64,000 nt of DNA from Astropecten irregularis. Taxonomy: Eukaryota > Echinodermata > Asteroidea > Paxillosida > Astropectinidae. The stretch covers positions 4,194,270-4,258,269 of the forward strand of contig OZ020265.1 of NCBI GenBank assembly GCA_963971285.1. The letters are read 5' to 3'. Shown here piece by piece: positions 1 to 10,429 of the stretch. A program made the translations under genes and the position numbers. Below the pieces are notes generated by a model. The model was not told where the DNA came from and ran no database searches. It was given only the letters and a program-made list of their open reading frames with translations. Numbering within the stretch: position 1 is the first letter of the stretch; each line of letters begins with the position of its first letter.

Positions 1-94
1 AACGTACAAAATTGTGGACAAAACATGGATGCACCCACCAGGCATCACTTTCTGCACGGAGCTAGCGCTCTAGTAATTTTAATATAGCTCTATG
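1..94 (+). mobile_element. Terminal end of a TIR transposon (same family as 39366-40390)
   Basis: The first 94 bases match, in reverse complement, the left end of the 1-kb element at 39366-40390, including the terminal inverted repeat that ends in AATATAGCTCTATG. The element is cut by the window edge, so its length and target duplication cannot be read. It abuts the 16-bp satellite directly. It is a non-coding end fragment. Confidence 0.75.
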
Positions 95-352
95 GTATGA
101 ATAGATCTGCATGTGAATAGATCTGCATATGAATTGATCTGCATGTGAATTGATCTGCATGTGAATAGATCTGCATATGAATTGATATGCATATGAATAG
201 ATCTGCATGTGAATAGATCTGCATGTGAATAGATCTGCATGTATGAATAGATCTGGATGTGAATAGATCTGCATGTGAATAGATCTGCATGTGAATATAT
301 CTGCATGTGAATAGATCTGCATGTGAATAGATGTGCGTGTGAATAGACCTTT
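95..352. repeat. 16-bp satellite array, copy 1
   Basis: About 16 tandem units of GAATAGATCTGCATGT with point variants (GATCTGCATATGAATT and others). Because 16 is not a multiple of 3, all frames stay open and give spurious proteins with a 16-residue period; these are not genes. The unit holds the palindromes AGATCT and TGCA. The same satellite recurs at about 6520-6970. Confidence 0.95.
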
Positions 353-706
353 GCCACGCACTAGATGCAGAAAAAATGCATGGAACAACATTGCGACCTC
401 TATTATTATTATTATTATTATTTATTTGACCAACAAACAAGCATACAATACAAGAGAAACAGTACTAACAAAAACACAGAATAATAAATGACAACCAAAA
501 TAAACGTTAGCGGGGACCGAGAACAGAAATCCGAATACATAACAGGACCAGTGACAGTATTATGTGCGTCAGGAACCGCAAAAGTAAAATAAATTACTAT
601 TACCCGCAGGTATGCAGTCCCGCACATAATGTAAACAAAGACAGGTTACAATACAGAAAACAGTAAACGAAAAGCGGCCCCTGAGTAGAGGTGATCAAAA
701 TGGCAG

Positions 707-2345
707 TCAACAAAGAGTAAAGTTATGTGTTAGTAGCTCTATATGGTCTGATAACAACGCCTGCTTGAGGGCCTTAAGAAATTGAGGAAGGGAGTCCAGA
801 ACCGCAGAGTCTTTAATCCGTTGTGGAACGGAATTCCATATTCTTGGGAAACTGCGGGTAGGTGAATGAAACAATGCTTGTGTGCCGGATGGAAGATGGT
901 GGAATGTCAGCGAATCAAGGTGGCGTGGATTGACAAAAACATTATTACTGATTACCTCACAATTACATACACCAGATAAACATTTAAACACAAATGAGCA
1001 AAGTAAGTATTGTCTTCGGGAAGACAAAGAGGACCAGTTAAGCCGGTCAAGCCTGTCCTCATATGCCATCTCTCCTCGCCGTTGTTTGAGGGCAATACGG
1101 GTTGCTGAACGTTGCACACGCTCAATCAGCTGTTCTTGTGAAAGGGTGTGCAGGCCCCAGCAAGGGATGCCATATTCCAGGACAGGCAAGACAAGCGACT
1201 TGTACAAAGTGAAAAATGCACGTGAGGATGAACCTCCAGCAACTAAACGAATAAAACCTAGAAGACGATTGGCACGAGAAACAATGGCGTTAACATGAGA
1301 ATTCCAAGTGAGATCTGAGCTAATGGTGATTCCTAAGTACTGAACAGACGAGGAGGCTGCTAATGGAGAATTCCCAAGACTGTAAGTAGGAGGATGGATA
1401 TTTCTGCTACGAGTTATGTGCATAACCTTAGTTTTTGAAGGATTGAAAATCATATGATTACGCAGTGACCAATCTAAAACCTTATTAAGATCAGTCTGGA
1501 GATGATGCTCGTCTATCTGTGAATATATTACACGAAAGAGCAGCGCATCATCGGCAAACATAACACAACTAGAAGAAACATTGGAAGAGATATCATTAAC
1601 AAATAAGTTGAACAAAGTAGGACCTAAGACACTCCCTTGTGGGACACCAGAGGAAACATCTGCCCAAGACGAGGCACTACCCTGGAATATCACACGCTGC
1701 TTACGGTTTGTTAAGAAAGATCTGAACCAATGCCACACGGTACCTCGGATGTTAAAACTTGAAGCCAGTTTCTCAAGCAGGGCACCGTGCGGCATCCTGT
1801 CAAACGCCTTGGACATGTCCAAGAAAACAGCGTCGATACGGGGAGGGCGCGGTCGGTCAAGGACAGATGCCCACTGGTGTAAAACGTTAACAAGTTGAGT
1901 TACACAGCTACGATGTTTTGTAAAGCCATGTTGATTGCTGTTTAATAGGCCAAACATACTTGTGTGATCGGTTATGGCCGATGCGACAACTTGCTCTAGA
2001 ACTTTACACAAGACTGACGTAAGACCAACCGGCCTGTAGTTAGCCAGAACGGACTTGTCTCCTTTTTTGAAAACAGGAGTGATATTAGCACAACGCCAGG
2101 CATCAGGAATTATACCATTGCGGAGGGATAGATTAAACAGCAGACACAGTGGCTGAGAAATATGCACAGCAATCTTATTCAAGATCCTAGGTATGACACC
2201 GTCAGGGCCAGGAGATTTATTAACAGGTAGGTTTTTGAGAGCAGATATTATTTGCCCAGTCGACACAAGAATCTCTGTTAACTCAGGAATGGGTAACAGG
2301 GCAGGACGATGGGTTGACTGAAACAACACCCGATGGGTTAAAGAC
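707..2345 (-). pseudogene. LINE ORF, reverse transcriptase part (frameshifted relative to the endonuclease)
   Basis: The open frame extends to 2575, but only about 707-2345 is the true RT continuation; the rest is overlap with the endonuclease frame. Visible RT blocks in order: KSPGPDGVIPRIL, YRPVGLTSVLCKVLE, NQHGFTKHRS, FLDMSKAFD (motif A), GVPQGSVLGPTLFNLF (motif B) and FADDALLF (motif C, with F in place of the usual Y). It ends in a conserved LINE C-terminal region (LDRLNW, FPRIWNSVP). The catalytic aspartates are intact, so this copy looks young apart from the single frameshift. Sequencing error or a recent indel are both possible. Confidence 0.85.
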
Positions 2346-3938
2346 GGAGGAGAAATAATCATTAAATGCGGCAGAAATAGCCGTGGGCTGAGTGAGAAGG
2401 ACATTATTATGATTAAATGCTGGAGGGGAAGGTGACCTTTTCCGATCTCGGACAAAAGACCAAAATCTACGCCTATTGTCCCGGGAGGAAAACATATCAT
2501 CAACAAAATGCCAGTAAGCTTTCTGTGTTTGATTTTTAGCGTCATTACGAACCCTTTTATATAGTGTCCAGTCACTCAGAGATCCCGATCGGCGAGCAAT
2601 TCTGAATAATCTGTGTTTTTTGTGGATAAGTCTTTTCAGATCAGGCGTCATCCACGGGGAGAAGCTGGATCTATGTCTGACCGATTTTGGAATGGAGTCC
2701 CGTACGGCGGCGTCCAGAAGGTCGGTGAAGATGTCTGCAGATGCGTTGATGTTGGCCTGATCCAGGAAAGCAGACCACGGTAGGAGATGGATCAGCATCC
2801 CCAAGTGCTCAAAGTCACCACGCTGGAATTGAAGAAACGAGCGGAGGACGGCAGGGCACGGTGGTGGCTTGTGCAGACGGAATGCTATATGCATGGCAAG
2901 GTGATCAGACTCGACAGGGCTTGGGGAGGTGTCTACTGTAGCGATCCTGTCGGGGCGATTGCTGAAGACCAGATCAATTGTAGAGCCGACTGATAGGTTT
3001 TCCATACTAGAGGGATGGGTCACTGAAGTTACAAGCTGCTCAAGAAAGAATTCTGAGGTTATGTCCAACAACCGTGTACGATGTGGGGTGGACTGATGGA
3101 GAGGGTTGACGTCGACGTTGAAGTCGCCCAGAATTAGGCAACCGTCAAAGACTTCCATGTCGGCAGATGTGAGTGAGTCTCGAAGTTTCGGCCAATAAAG
3201 GGCAGTCGAAGATGGTGGACGGTAGAGGATGCCAATCAGCCAAGATTCATTCGAAAGACTGACAGAAATCCACATCAATTCGATGTCTTCACGATCAAGA
3301 TGGTCAAGTCTGCGTGGTGCAAGGGAAGCGTTGACAGCTGCCATGACACCACCACCACGGCGTCCTTGGCGACGGTCTTTCCGAAGGATTACATAATCTT
3401 CCGGTAGCCCAAGAATACTCTCATTGTCATGGCTTGACAACCATGTCTCCGTGAAGAATAGAATGTCCGGGAGAGTATTAGCATGTAAATGGGATAGAAG
3501 CTGTTGGCCTTTGTTCCGAATGCTACGGGCGTTGCACAAAATGGCAGTTATGTTTTTACCGTTTTTTGGCCGAAAATCAGAACGCCGACCTTGAAGTTGA
3601 GGCCCTGGGTTCAATTCAATGTCCCCTGAGGCAATCAGGCCATGTAGTAGTAGGTTGATGAGAACATGGGGTCGGTTGGAGTGCTTTGGATTATCGTTAT
3701 TATTGAACCGGTAGAAGTCTATACCTTGTAACGGCAAACCATATCCATGAACGTCATGAAGGACCAAGTCTGCCAGTTTTAGGTGAAGACCATCGATGAT
3801 TGTCACAGAGGAGGGTCCCCTTGGATACAGAAGATTATTATGGTCATAATTGACTGTAGCAAAACCATTAGCACCGTAGAGGGTTGAAAACCAAAACAAA
3901 ACTCGGAGAGCAAGAATGATAAACGTGTTGACTGCCAT
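2283..3938 (-). CDS. LINE ORF, N-terminal part: signal-like peptide, 2A motif and APE endonuclease
   Basis: 551 codons from an ATG in the context CAAGATGG. Residues 1-25 are a hydrophobic, signal-peptide-like segment. Residues 105-113 read GDIELNPGP, a 2A ribosome-skipping motif. After it comes an apurinic-endonuclease-like domain with the expected catalytic blocks: LCNARSIRNK, FFTETWLS, LILGDFNVD and SDHLAMH. The C-terminal part enters the linker before the RT (FNDYFSSVF) and then runs out of frame to a stop at 2283. The RT continues in another frame (707-2575), so one indel near 2283-2345 breaks the polyprotein. The function is DNA nicking at the target for target-primed reverse transcription. 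Sea urchin LINEs with similar 2A N-termini are known from the literature. Confidence 0.85.
   Translation of the reverse strand: MAVNTFIILALRVLFWFSTLYGANGFATVNYDHNNLLYPRGPSSVTIIDGLHLKLADLVLHDVHGYGLPLQGIDFYRFNNNDNPKHSNRPHVLINLLLHGLIASGDIELNPGPQLQGRRSDFRPKNGKNITAILCNARSIRNKGQQLLSHLHANTLPDILFFTETWLSSHDNESILGLPEDYVILRKDRRQGRRGGGVMAAVNASLAPRRLDHLDREDIELMWISVSLSNESWLIGILYRPPSSTALYWPKLRDSLTSADMEVFDGCLILGDFNVDVNPLHQSTPHRTRLLDITSEFFLEQLVTSVTHPSSMENLSVGSTIDLVFSNRPDRIATVDTSPSPVESDHLAMHIAFRLHKPPPCPAVLRSFLQFQRGDFEHLGMLIHLLPWSAFLDQANINASADIFTDLLDAAVRDSIPKSVRHRSSFSPWMTPDLKRLIHKKHRLFRIARRSGSLSDWTLYKRVRNDAKNQTQKAYWHFVDDMFSSRDNRRRFWSFVRDRKRSPSPPAFNHNNVLLTQPTAISAAFNDYFSSVFNPSGVVSVNPSSCPVTHS
3600..3626 (-). other. 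2A-like ribosome-skipping motif (GDIELNPGP) in the LINE
   Basis: The codons for Gly-Asp-Ile-Glu-Leu-Asn-Pro-Gly-Pro fit the D(V/I)ExNPG/P 2A consensus exactly. It is preceded by a hydrophobic stretch (LINLLLHGLIAS), as in functional 2As. It would release residues 1-112 from the endonuclease/RT during translation. The motif is seen directly; activity is inferred from the consensus. Confidence 0.85.
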
Positions 3939-4149
3939 CTTGACTGCTACTCATATGACCTACATCTAGGACCTACTAAATCTAGCTACACTGTAATAAT
4001 ACGTGTACATGACACCAATTCCAGGTAACAAGAGGGTGCGCATGCGCGGCACTGTTTTATTCAACACAATACACATGACATCTCCCTTTTTCTTTTTTTT
4101 TTAAGAAACAAAGTAAGTAACTTGACACTTTAAAGTTACATGTCAACCA

Positions 4150-5370
4150 AACCGAAGTAAATGTTTTACAAACTGTTGACAACCTTTGTTGACCTGACCA
4201 AGGCCTTTGATACAGTGAGTCGGAAGGAACTCTGGAAGATCATGGAAAAATTACTCTTCGAAGCATGTTCATCCCAATTGTTCACCAGTTCCATGATGGC
4301 ATGATGGCAAGAGCCCTGGACAACGGTGAACCCTCTGAAGCCTTCCCAGTGACTAACAGAGTCAAACAGGGTTGTGTCCTGGCCCTGATATTGTTCAGCA
4401 TGATGCTCTTAGCAATGCTGCCTGATGCTTTTACAGACTGTGAGCCTGGCAACGACATCAGGTACAGGTTGTATGAAAAGTGTACAACCACAGGAGGCTG
4501 CAGGCTATCTATCACAAAGATGAAGGAGACTGTTCTCAGAGACTTTTTCTTCGCTGACGACTGTGCCCTAAACGTCAATGAAGATGAAGAAATGCAAGCA
4601 AACCGAAGTGATGTACCAGCCGGCTGGGGGCAAGCTGTACCTCGAGCCCCAGATAACAGTGAACAGACATTACAGTATGCAGAGACTTTTACCCACCTAG
4701 GTTACTACCTAGGTAGTAATCGCCAACATCTACACTGAGACCAACAACAGAATCTGAAAGGCAAGCAGTGTTTTCGGGAGACTGCGGGAGAAAATCTGGG
4801 ATAGGAGAGGAATCAACCTTAAAACCAAACTAAAAGTATACCAGATGCAGGCTGTGGTTCTCACCACCCTACTCTATGGCTGCACAATTTGGACCAGGTA
4901 TAGAGGGCATGAAAGGAAAATCAACCATTTCCATCTCAGATGTCTTTGAAACCTCCTTCACATCCACTGGCAGGACAAAATACCCGACACAGTATAGTCC
5001 TGAAGCAGGCAGACATCCCCAGCGCTATCACCATTAGGTGCAAGGCTCAGATGAGATGGGCAGGCCGCGTCTCCTGTATGCCAGGTCATTCCTAAGCAGC
5101 TCGTCTGTGGGGAACTCTGCTGTGGCATGCACACAGTCGGAGGGCAGAGAAAACGTTTCAAGGACAGTCTGACTGAGTTCTGGGAGCCCCTCGCCTCTGA
5201 TAGATCCTCCTGGCATCACCTCATCAACAAAGCAGTGCATACAGCAGAGGAACACAGGTCCCGTCAGGTGGAACAGTCTTATTTTGGAGTGTTGCCTTTT
5301 GGGGTTCCTGAGGTCGTTTGTTTGCAACCATTCAACAAAAGTATGAATGCTTAACCATACACTGGCAGTC
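4150..5370 (+). pseudogene. Decayed reverse transcriptase of a second non-LTR retrotransposon
   Basis: A 5'-truncated RT remnant in several frames. It shows LTKAFDTVSRKELWKIM, then FHDGMMARALDNGE, VKQGCVLALILFSMML, FFADDCALN and later THLGYYLGSN, all on the plus strand. Further 3' (about 4820-5230) are degenerate matches to the C-terminus of such elements (HTVGGQRKRFKDSL). The frames change several times. The wording of the motifs is unlike the LINE at 700-3950 and resembles RTE-type or related elements, though the clade is uncertain. It ends near 5370 without a recognised tail. Confidence 0.75.
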
Positions 5371-5379
5371 TGCTGCACA

Positions 5380-5860
5380 CGGCATCAATAAGAAACTGTA
5401 TGTATATAGGCCAGTTCTCTTCTGTGCGATCAATCCAAATGTGTAAATGTACATGATCCTACAATGCTTCAAGTTCAAAGTTCACTTCCAACCGCAATAC
5501 AAATAATTCTTGTTGAAACACAACTTATCTTTTTTATTGACATCAGGGATACATTCTGTTATAATCACTGAAGAATAATCCAAATAATTTTCAATACATA
5601 TTGATTAAAACATATCTGATAATGCAGACTTAAATAGAACTTACACTAACATAAATCCCTTGTAAATGGAAAATAAGGCAATTTAACCATATAATAAGTG
5701 AGTATCTAATTATAACAGTTTTATACTTATTATTTTTCACTCGTTATAATTCTTTTATCAGCTGAAGTGGACATGTTCAGGAGAAGAAGCGTGAAGATTG
5801 TCAACCATCAATGCTGTCAACTAGGATGTATCATAGTGAGTGACCTTCTAATGTTTGATG
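5380..5860. other. AT-rich spacer, nothing recognised
   Basis: No open frame of note, no repeat structure and no RNA gene seen between the RT relic and the next foldback element. Confidence 0.6.
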
Positions 5861-5865
5861 TCTAC

Positions 5866-6034
5866 TATATATAGAGGTTATTCATGTAACGTCATTGGCC
5901 GTCCTGCACAATGATACCACATACGCTTCAGTGCACACACAACGTACAGTGTCGTACGTGTAACCATACACAACATAGAAAAGCTTGACGGCCAATCACA
6001 TGATTTTATGATATCGATTAATAACCTCTATATA
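5866..6034. mobile_element. Short TIR element (MITE), TIR TATATAGAGGTTATT
   Basis: The ends TATATAGAGGTTATT and AATAACCTCTATATA are inverted. Inside, TTGGCCGTC and GACGGCCAA also pair, so the ~170-bp unit folds back. It has no coding capacity and the superfamily is not assigned. Confidence 0.7.
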
Positions 6035-6104
6035 CACACAAACATTTAATGCGTAGTAGTGAAGGATCATACGAATGTTAACCCCTTCTGCCCAGGAAGC
6101 ATCT

Positions 6105-6358
6105 ATACACCAATCCGACGGCGCGACCATGGAGGTAGGAAACACCCGCCATTACTGGTGTGTCCTTGCCCGTATTTCGTCCGGCAACAAAAGAATTGAC
6201 GTCCGCCGCACTCTATACTGCAGGGTGTACATCCCCTTATCATGAGACGTACACCCTGCAATTATAGAGTGCGGCAGAGTGTCAATCCTTTTGTTGCCAG
6301 ACAAAAGGCAGGCGGGGACACTCCAGTAATGGCGGACAGTATATCGTGCCGTCAGATC
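6105..6358. mobile_element. Foldback element with ~115-bp arms
   Basis: The left half (GACGGCGCGAC, CGCCATTACTGG, GGCAACAAAAG, CGCCGCACTCTATA, GCAGGGTGTAC) is mirrored in the right half in reverse order (GTACACCCTGC, TATAGAGTGCGGC, CTTTTGTTGCC, CCAGTAATGGCG, CGTGCCGTC). A degenerate relative lies near 20060-20160. Non-coding. Confidence 0.8.
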
Positions 6359-6517
6359 TGTCTATAGCAGTTCACCTCATGGTGGGAGAATATTTATGAT
6401 TGCTTTGCTATTTCCATTGAAATGCATTGGATGGGGGCATTGTCTGGGATAAAGGTTCAATGAACCTTTTGTCCCCCAAAATGGGCTCATTGTGTACATT
6501 ACCCCCTTGATTGGCAT

Positions 6518-6972
6518 TTGAATAGATCTGCATTTGAATAGATCTGTATTTGAATATATTGATCTGCATTGGAATAGATCTTCATTGGAATATATTTGCA
6601 TTTGAATAGATCTGTGCGTGAATAGATCTGCATGTGAATAAATCTGCATATGAATAGATCTGGATGTGAATAGTTCTGCACGTGAATAGATCTGGATGTG
6701 AATAGTTCTGCATGTGAATAAATCTGCATATGAATAGATATGGATGTGAATAGATCTGCATGTGAATAGATCTGCATGTGAATAGATGTGCATGTGAATA
6801 GATCTGCATATTAATAGATCTGCACGTGAAAAGATCTGCATGTGAATAGTTCTGCATATGAATAGATCTGCATGTGAATAGATCTGCATATGAATAGATC
6901 TGCATGTGAATAGATCTGCATGTGAATAGATATGCATATGAATAGATCTGCATGTGAATAGATCTACATGTG
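6518..6972. repeat. 16-bp satellite array, copy 2
   Basis: About 28 units of the same GAATAGATCTGCATGT satellite as at 95-352. The left-hand units are diverged (GAATAGATCTGCATTT) and the right-hand units are more uniform, as expected of an array edge. Confidence 0.95.
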
Positions 6973-6974
6973 TT

Positions 6975-8525
6975 TTTCAAGTTATCATCATTGTGTGATC
7001 CTTGAGACTGTTATCATTTGAGTACTGATATAAAGAGATTAACAAGTGGATGTACGGTTTACAAAAATATCAATTAAAACATTATTAATTTCCATATTAT
7101 ACAAAATATATCATGATTTATTAACTTTTATTTCAACAGGATAAATGCATAGATTATTAGTATTACAGTGCAACAACATAGACATTATATGTGAAATTAA
7201 TCTGTGAATCACATTAACTTTGTACAATATACTTTGAAAGATACCAGAGATTTATCAAAAGCTGTGTATATTTGTTTCTGGCACCATGTTTCAAAAATCC
7301 CTGTGTATTCTAAAACTGAAATGTTTGCTATTCAAATAAATGCACAATCCATGTCCAGAATATTAATGTTGCTTTAAATGTTGCCTTCTTTTTCCCGCGT
7401 TTTTTATCAGGAATAGTGCAGTGTTATTTTCCTTTTGTACCATTAATGTCATGTTATGTTTTAGGTTCACACATCTGCGTGTCTATGAAGCTAAAATGTA
7501 CACACACTGAGAAGGGCAAACTACAACAGTGTGAAATCATGTCATATTGTTAGGACCTTGTCACATGACACCATCTGATTGGCTACAAACTGCCCCATGT
7601 GACATGGCCCTAGCAACACACCACTGTCAATAAGTATGTAACTTCTGAATCTTACATCATATAATAACCCTCCAGCTGCTTGCTATTCAACACACAGCAC
7701 TTAAACATTACATTGAAATACAGACAATATGGACCTCACCTGTTGCAAACTATGTCCAAAAACAAACTATTCACACAAGTACTCAGTGATAAACACCATG
7801 CATTATGTATACGCAATGAATCAAAAAAATTGCGCCAAAATATGGCACAACATATATGAACTATAGATGATACATATGGGAAGAGTTACGCACAGATTAT
7901 CAAACTCTCCCTACTTGAAACTCAACATAAAGTAGTCACAATTACAGTTTGTAAAGTTATTATACTATCAGACTAATAAACATGAAAATCATATAATGTC
8001 TTCTATTTTAACTGCATAATAATGACTTGCAATCTAATCTACAAATACTGTATGAATATAGCATATGAAGTATGAATATATATGTGGTCAGCTGATTATG
8101 TACACTGTCTTTATATCTATACAACCATCCATTGCCTCTGTATAAACACATTTCACCCAATACCATCTAAATATCTGTATACACAAATTAAAAGAATAAT
8201 CATTTATAAATATCATAACAAATTTTTAGAAAAAAACTTCAAAAAATAAACGAAATTTTATTACAAAACTAATTAATAGTAATTACACCTTTATAATGGA
8301 ATTGTTGTATTCAAGTTAATGCACCAACTTTGTGATAAAGACAACTACAATTAAAACTTTACTTCATATTTTAAATAGTACGTTATATACAATGGAATAA
8401 GGAAGTAAGTGTAGAGGGTTTTTGGTCCTGTGGAGAAAATGAAAATTTCATGGAGACAATGCTGTTTTGGAACAAAGTCCTTGTTACCTGAAACTCCACA
8501 CTCATACTGGTTATAAATCATTACC
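6975..8525. other. AT-rich intergenic sequence, no gene seen
   Basis: No supported coding frame. Candidate minus-strand polyadenylation hexamers (TTTATT on the plus strand) occur at about 7118, 7127 and 8257. They could serve EPS8 only if its 3' UTR were more than 4 kb, which I cannot show. Confidence 0.5.
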
Positions 8526-8529
8526 AAAG

Positions 8530-10110
8530 TGCTACAGAATGCTACCTGTGAATATTACAGCATGTAATATTTGAAGGCTGAAGTGCACAATTGCTACTTA
8601 TGAATTCAGGGTAGGCTCAAGGGTGCTACAGAATGCTACCTGTGAATACCACATGTAATATTTGAAGGCTGAAGTGCACTATTGCTACTTATGAATACAG
8701 CGTAGGCTCAAGAGTGCTACAGAATGCTACCTGTGAATACCACCTGTAATATTTGAAGGCTGAAGTGCACTATTGCTACTTATGAATACAGCGTAGGCTC
8801 AAGAGTGCTACAGAATGCTACCTGTGAATACCGCATGTAATATTTGAAGGCTGAAGTGCACTATTGCTACTTATGAATACAGCGTAGGCTCAAGAGTGCT
8901 ACAGAATGCTACCTGTGAATACCGCATGTAATATTTGAAGGCTGAAGTGCACTAACCAATGCTACTGATGAATACAGCGTAGGCTCAAGAGTGCTACAGA
9001 ATGCTACCTGTGAATACCGCATGTAATATTTGAAGGCTGAAGTGCACTAACCAATGCTACTGATGAATACAGCGTAGGCTCAAGAGTGCTACAGAATGCT
9101 ACCTGTGAATACCGCATGTAATATTTGAAGGCTGAAGTGCACTAGCCAATGCTACTGATGAATACAGCGTAGGCTCAAGAGTGCTACAGAATGCTACCTG
9201 TGAATACCGCATGTAATATTTGAAGGCTGAAGTGCACTAACCAATGCTACTGATGAATACAGCGTAGGCTCAAGAGTGCTACAGAATGCTACCTGTGAAT
9301 ACCGCATGTAATATTTGAAGGCTGAAGTGCACTAACCAATGCTACTGATGAATACAGCGTAGGCTCAAGAGTGCTACAGAATGCTACCTGTGAATACCGC
9401 ATGTAATATTTGAAGGCTGAAGTGCACTAACCAATGCTACTGATGAATACAGCGTAGGCTCAAGAGTGCTACAGAATGCTACCTGTGAATACCGCATGTA
9501 ATATTTGAAGGCTGAAGTGCACTAGCCAATGCTACTGATGAATACAGCGTAGGCTCAAGAGTGCTACAGAATGCTACCTGTGAATACCGCATGTAATATT
9601 TGAAGGCTGAAGTGCACTAGCCAATGCTACTGATGAATACAGCGTAGGCTCAAGAGTGCTACAGAATGCTACCTGTGAATACCGCATGTAATATTTGAAG
9701 GCTGAAGTGCACTAGCCAATGCTACTGATGAATACAGCGTAGGCTCAAGAGTGCTACAGAATGCTACCTGTGAATACCGCATGTAATATTTGAAGGCTGA
9801 AGTGCACTAACCGATGCTTCTTATGAATACAGCGTAGGCTCAAGAGTGCTACAGAATGCTACCTGTGAATACCGCATGTAATATTTGAAGGCTGAAGTGC
9901 ACTAACCAATGCTTCTTATGAATACAGCGTAGGCTCAAGAGTGCTACAGAATGCTACCTGTGAATACCGCATGTAATATTTGAAGGCTGAAGTGCACTAA
10001 CCAATGCTTCTTATGAATACAGCGTAGGCTCAAGAGTGCTACAGAATGATACCTGTGAATACCACATGCAATATTTGAAGGCTGAAGTGCACTATTGCTA
10101 CAGAATGCTG
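8530..10110. repeat. ~95-bp satellite, about 16-17 near-identical units
   Basis: The unit starts GTGCTACAGAATGCTACCTG and includes GCATGTAATATTTGAAGGCT. Spacing is 91 bp in the first units (8625, 8716, 8807, 8898) and 95 bp after about 8898 (8993, 9088 and on), through a 4-bp insertion (ACTAACCAATGC versus ACTATTGC). Later units carry shared variants (ACTAGCC; GCTTCTTATG), which suggests block amplification. It is non-coding and lies downstream of EPS8. Confidence 0.95.
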
Positions 10111-10238
10111 CATTCTCTCCTTCACCGATACAAGGAATACCTGCTAGATTACTATAATTGCATATAATTTGACAAATGAAATACTAAATATTGTTTCTAT
10201 GGTATAAAATTGACTATGTACATGTACATGCTAACTAT

Positions 10239-10421
10239 GGCCTTTTACGAAACCTGGCTTGAGGCTAGACTTATTTAGACTTATTTTGCTACCACCATTT
10301 GAGACCCACAAAACGAAATGAAGGGATTGGGCCACATGATGAAGACATTTCATTTAGGACACAAAATGGCGGTAGCAAAATAAATGACAAGCCTAGTCTC
10401 GAGCCTCATTTCGTAAAGGCC
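10239..10421. mobile_element. Foldback MITE with ~60-bp arms, TSD CTAT
   Basis: The ends GGCCTTTTACGAAAC and the reverse complement of CGTAAAGGCC start long inverted arms (TATTTTGCTACC against GGTAGCAAAATA). CTAT on each side (10235-10238, 10422-10425) is a possible 4-bp target duplication. Confidence 0.75.
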
Positions 10422-10429
10422 CTATGAGT

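Larger units (their letters stand above)
396..4060 (-). mobile_element. CR1/L2-like non-LTR retrotransposon (LINE), near full length, one frameshift
   Basis: A minus-strand LINE with a short 5' UTR (from about 4060), an endonuclease/reverse transcriptase reading frame, a ~300-bp 3' UTR and a 3' tail of AAT/AATA repeats (about 400-425). There is no separate ORF1. The reading frame is continuous except for one shift near 2283-2345. The APE endonuclease, RT with FADD box and 2A-like peptide are described in their own entries. It lies in the same orientation as EPS8 but downstream of it. I could not find a clear target-site duplication, so the 5' border is approximate. The clade (CR1, L2, Crack or Rex1) needs a phylogeny. 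Confidence 0.85.

Noticed and set aside
62-440. Three long overlapping minus-strand open frames with CRSIHMQIYSHADLF repeats
   Set aside because: They come from a 16-bp satellite whose period keeps all frames open. The repeated peptide is identical in every frame, which is not how proteins behave.
882-2993. Plus-strand frames across 882-1298, 1581-1898 and 2787-2993
   Set aside because: Antisense shadows of the LINE coding region.
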